The notes beneath the pieces are model-generated. The model worked only from the letters and a program-made list of their open reading frames with translations. It did not search any database and was not told where the DNA came from. Below are positions 62,195 through 64,000 of a DNA stretch of 64,000 nucleotides, one piece after another (within the stretch, counting starts at the first letter, position 1; every line of letters starts with the position of its first letter). A program made the position numbers and the translations under genes. Source of the DNA: Oscillospiraceae bacterium (lineage in GTDB: Bacteria > Bacillota > Clostridia > Oscillospirales > Oscillospiraceae); NCBI GenBank assembly GCA_015067835.1, contig SVLS01000002.1:1-64000 (forward strand), given 5' to 3'.

Positions 62195-62638
62195 TTAAAC
62201 AGGCTCGTCGACCTTCACCGGCGAGACAAAAACCTTTACACCCTCTACCCGATCCACCTGAATCCGGGTACCGACGGCAATGGGCTCGTCGGAGGTACTG
62301 CGTGCCGACCATTCCATTGCGCCCAGCTTAACCTGCCCGTGGGCAAGAACATTGTCGATTTCCTCGGTCACCAAACCGGTCGAGCCGATGACGCCGTCCA
62401 CATTGGTGCGGGTGAGCCGGGGCGTCAAATATTTTTTAACCAGGGGTCGTAAGCTGCATAGCAGCAGAATGGAAACGGCGAAAAACAGCACAATTTGCAG
62501 CCAAATTTCGCCGCCGCACAAAGCGGCAACCAAGGCGGCCAGCGCGCCAACGGCGAACCACAGAGAAACGACGGAAACGGATGAGGCCTCCACAATTAAA
62601 AATAAAACCATTAAAATAAGCCAGATAAGTTTGTCCAT
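62195..62638 (-). CDS. NfeD-family membrane protein
   Basis: 147 aa. Two or three hydrophobic segments at the N terminus (about residues 4-23, 28-47 and 50-68) precede a C-terminal OB-fold domain (TGLVTEEIDNVLAHGQVKLG) typical of short NfeD proteins without the protease part. It partners the slipin. Start 62638 follows GGAGGG; the longer frame upstream reads through a repeat. Confidence 0.9.
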   Translation of the reverse strand: MDKLIWLILMVLFLIVEASSVSVVSLWFAVGALAALVAALCGGEIWLQIVLFFAVSILLLCSLRPLVKKYLTPRLTRTNVDGVIGSTGLVTEEIDNVLAHGQVKLGAMEWSARSTSDEPIAVGTRIQVDRVEGVKVFVSPVKVDEPV

Positions 62639-62776
62639 TGGAAACCCTCCTTTCACAGGGTACACCATTATTATAACAGATATTGGGAAAATTTCAATGG
62701 GAACTAATTGGCAAATGTCGACAGGAAAAATATATGGGAATCTCGCGATAACAGGGGGATATCTGGGAGCCTTTTT

Positions 62777-62854
62777 GTTTCCCAACGACGGAAGAGGCGC
62801 ACCTCTGACGACCTCGCTGACCCTCGGCCACCCTCCCCAAAGGGGAGAGCTTTG
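62777..62854. repeat. Family B arm
   Basis: GACCTCGCTGACCCTCGGCC, then outer stem CCCTCCCC/GGGGAGAG with AAA loop and CTTT. It matches the family B copy at 25231-25351 in inner order (GTGGCCGAG inverted). No second arm is adjacent. A family A end remnant (GCAATGACA) is at about 62956-62965. The 62639-63006 gap holds no gene. Confidence 0.65.
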
Positions 62855-62972
62855 GTGCTGCTTCACCACCGTGATGTGATAAAAAAAGCAACTAAAAATT
62901 CCTGGTTTACATAACACCAATACAAGAGGTTGCCCCGCCGGAGTGCCCACGGGTTTGCAATGACAGTAAAAA

Positions 62973-62995
62973 ACGGGCGGCAATTTGCCGCCCGT
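62973..62995 (-). terminator. Terminator of degV
   Basis: On the minus strand the stem ACGGGCGGCAA/TTGCCGCCCGT is followed by TTTTTAC. The 23-base stem-loop is identical to the galE terminator. Confidence 0.85.
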
Positions 62996-63006
62996 CTATT
63001 GATATA

Positions 63007-63864
63007 TTACCGATGCTTGCCCATAAAGAACAGCGCCAATGTGCCGGGACCGGAATGAGAACCGATAACCGCACCGGTGTAGCCGATCAGGACTTCCTTT
63101 GCACCGCATTTTTCCTTGGCCAGCTGAGCCAGATATTCTGCGTCCTCCAGACAGTCACCGTGGCAAATGAACATGGTGCTGTTATCGTAGCCCTCGCCCA
63201 GCTGAACAGCCTTTTCCACCAGCATTTCAATGGAAGCCTTCCGGCCACGCGCTTTTGCGACATTGATCAAATGACCCTCGTTATCTACATGCAGAACGGG
63301 CTTGATTTTCAGCATCGTGCCCACCACAGCGGTGGTTGCGCTGACGCGGCCGCCCCGCTTGAGGAACATCAAATCGTCCACGGTGAACCAGTGACACAGA
63401 TGCAGGCGGTTATTTTCCACCCAAGCGGCCAGCTCATCCAGAGACAAGCCCTCGTCCCGCTTTTTGCAGGCATACCAGACCAGCAAGCCCTGTCCGCGGG
63501 AAGCGGAGAGACCGTCCACCACACGGATTTTCCGCTGGGGATATTCCTCTTGCACCTCGTTGGCGGCAATCACTGCGGACTGATAGGTGGTGGAAAGACC
63601 GGAAGAAAAAGCGATAACCAGCAAATCGTGGCCGTCCTCCAAAATGGAGCGCATCTTTGTTGCCCAGGTATCGGGATTGATGGCAGAGGTGGAGGAAGCT
63701 GCGCCGGCACGCAGGGCGGCATACATTTCCTGAATGCCCTCGTCCACAGAATCTTCGCTGGTCTCACCGCGTAAATTTAAAGAAAGGGGAATCGCCTGTA
63801 CATCCAAATCGGCCAGAACCTGCCGGGAAAGGTCACAGGCGGAGTCAGTAAGAATCTTATACAT
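63007..63864 (-). CDS. DegV-family fatty-acid-binding protein
   Basis: 285 aa. It opens ILTDSACDLS (the Asp and Ser of the first loop) and has AFSSGLSTTYQSA, with the Ser-rich lipid carboxylate site, and HSGPGTLALFF near the C terminus. DegV/FakB proteins present fatty acids to the FakA kinase for phosphorylation. FakA is not visible here. AGGAG precedes the ATG. Confidence 0.92.
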   Translation of the reverse strand: MYKILTDSACDLSRQVLADLDVQAIPLSLNLRGETSEDSVDEGIQEMYAALRAGAASSTSAINPDTWATKMRSILEDGHDLLVIAFSSGLSTTYQSAVIAANEVQEEYPQRKIRVVDGLSASRGQGLLVWYACKKRDEGLSLDELAAWVENNRLHLCHWFTVDDLMFLKRGGRVSATTAVVGTMLKIKPVLHVDNEGHLINVAKARGRKASIEMLVEKAVQLGEGYDNSTMFICHGDCLEDAEYLAQLAKEKCGAKEVLIGYTGAVIGSHSGPGTLALFFMGKHR

Positions 63865-63887
63865 GAAAACACACTCCTAAAAAATAC

Positions 63888-63916
63888 TGGACAGCCCACA
63901 TCTCCTGCACTATAAT
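63888..63916 (+). promoter_or_regulatory. Strong promoter at the window end
   Basis: TGGACA (63888-63893), a 17-base spacer and a perfect TATAAT (63911-63916), divergent from degV. Confidence 0.75.
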
Positions 63917-63932
63917 AAGGGAGGTAGGAATG

Positions 63933-64000
63933 ATGCTATTTTATCGGAGCATTGCCGTTTTGTCACGGAAATATCTGAAAATTTCTCTCCCGGAGCGAGA
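63933..64000 (+). CDS. Partial gene running off the window, unidentified
   Basis: An ATG at 63933 (or 63930) lies after GGGAGG, with 22 open codons to the window end (MLFYRSIAVLSRKYLK at the start). The promoter directly upstream makes a real gene likely. Too little protein is visible to name a family. Confidence 0.5.
   Translation, partial: MLFYRSIAVLSRKYLKISLPER

Overview
The window looks like the chromosome of a gut-type Clostridia member, most like Oscillospiraceae/Ruminococcaceae. This is an inference from moderately high GC, Firmicutes gene content (hrcA-grpE-dnaK-dnaJ with a CIRCE operator, PSP1/RicT, RemB, DegV, YidC-Jag, gyrB/gyrA beside recF-dnaN-dnaA) and strong GGAGG ribosome sites. 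It covers the origin-proximal region: dnaA, dnaN, recF, gyrB, gyrA, parA/parB with two parS sites, rpmH-rnpA-yidD-yidC-jag and rsmG are all present. No prophage, CRISPR array or classical transposase was seen.

Layout. 1-123: two tRNA genes (Glu partial, Met). 0.2-4.0 kb (minus): lipid kinase, rRNA methyltransferase, queH, SdpI-like membrane protein, nrdR. 4.1-8.2 kb: a small membrane protein, an uncharacterised DegT aminotransferase plus two amidohydrolases, and a lone unknown protein. 8.4-12.2 kb (minus): nucleoside salvage operon tdk-deoC-deoD-deoB-cdd. 12.5-13.9 kb: gamma-carbonic-anhydrase-like protein and M14 peptidase. 14.5-19.3 kb (plus): heat-shock operon hrcA-grpE-dnaK-dnaJ. 19.8-23.7 kb (minus): ricT, holB, CBS-type pyrophosphatase. 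23.9-32.3 kb (plus): galE, SDR, rpiB, zinc-ribbon protein, parA, parB, serS, GH20-like enzyme, mscL. 32.5-43.8 kb (minus): remB, rnhA, gyrA, gyrB, recF, yaaA, dnaN, dnaA. 44.2-49.5 kb (minus): sodium-pumping oxaloacetate decarboxylase and pckA. 50.0-55.2 kb (minus): jag, yidC, yidD, rnpA, rpmH, rsmG, DUF3810. 55.5-60.0 kb (minus): thioesterase, HtrA, histidine kinase, response regulator. 60.4-63.9 kb: uppP, slipin, NfeD, DegV, and the first codons of a further plus-strand gene.

The striking feature is a dense load of intergenic palindromic repeats. Family A (about 117-126 bp, ends TGTCATT(G/C)CGAGG) occurs more than fifteen times, singly or in tandem. Each element is two hairpin arms around a linker. 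Paired bases in the arms change together (ATTGC/GCAAT, ATTCC/GGAAT, ATCGC/GCGAT), and each arm carries an exchangeable small hairpin. Family B (GCCTCCCTTGTG...GGAGGGATTG arms) has the same two-arm plan. In the gyrA-gyrB gap one family A element contains a GIY-YIG nuclease gene exactly between its arms. In the gyrB-recF gap one family B element contains a DUF559 endonuclease gene between its arms, with its ribosome site and last codons supplied by the arms. The arm-only copies may therefore be non-autonomous derivatives of small nuclease-carrying elements. A third family (GATGAAATC-linked hairpins) separates the response regulator from its kinase.

The origin genes are rearranged relative to the usual Firmicutes order: rpmH-jag runs in the same direction as dnaA, and parAB is about 26 kb from rsmG. 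DnaA-box clusters lie between dnaA and dnaN, upstream of dnaA, and in a third cluster at about 55.4 kb beside a perfect 12-bp inverted repeat.
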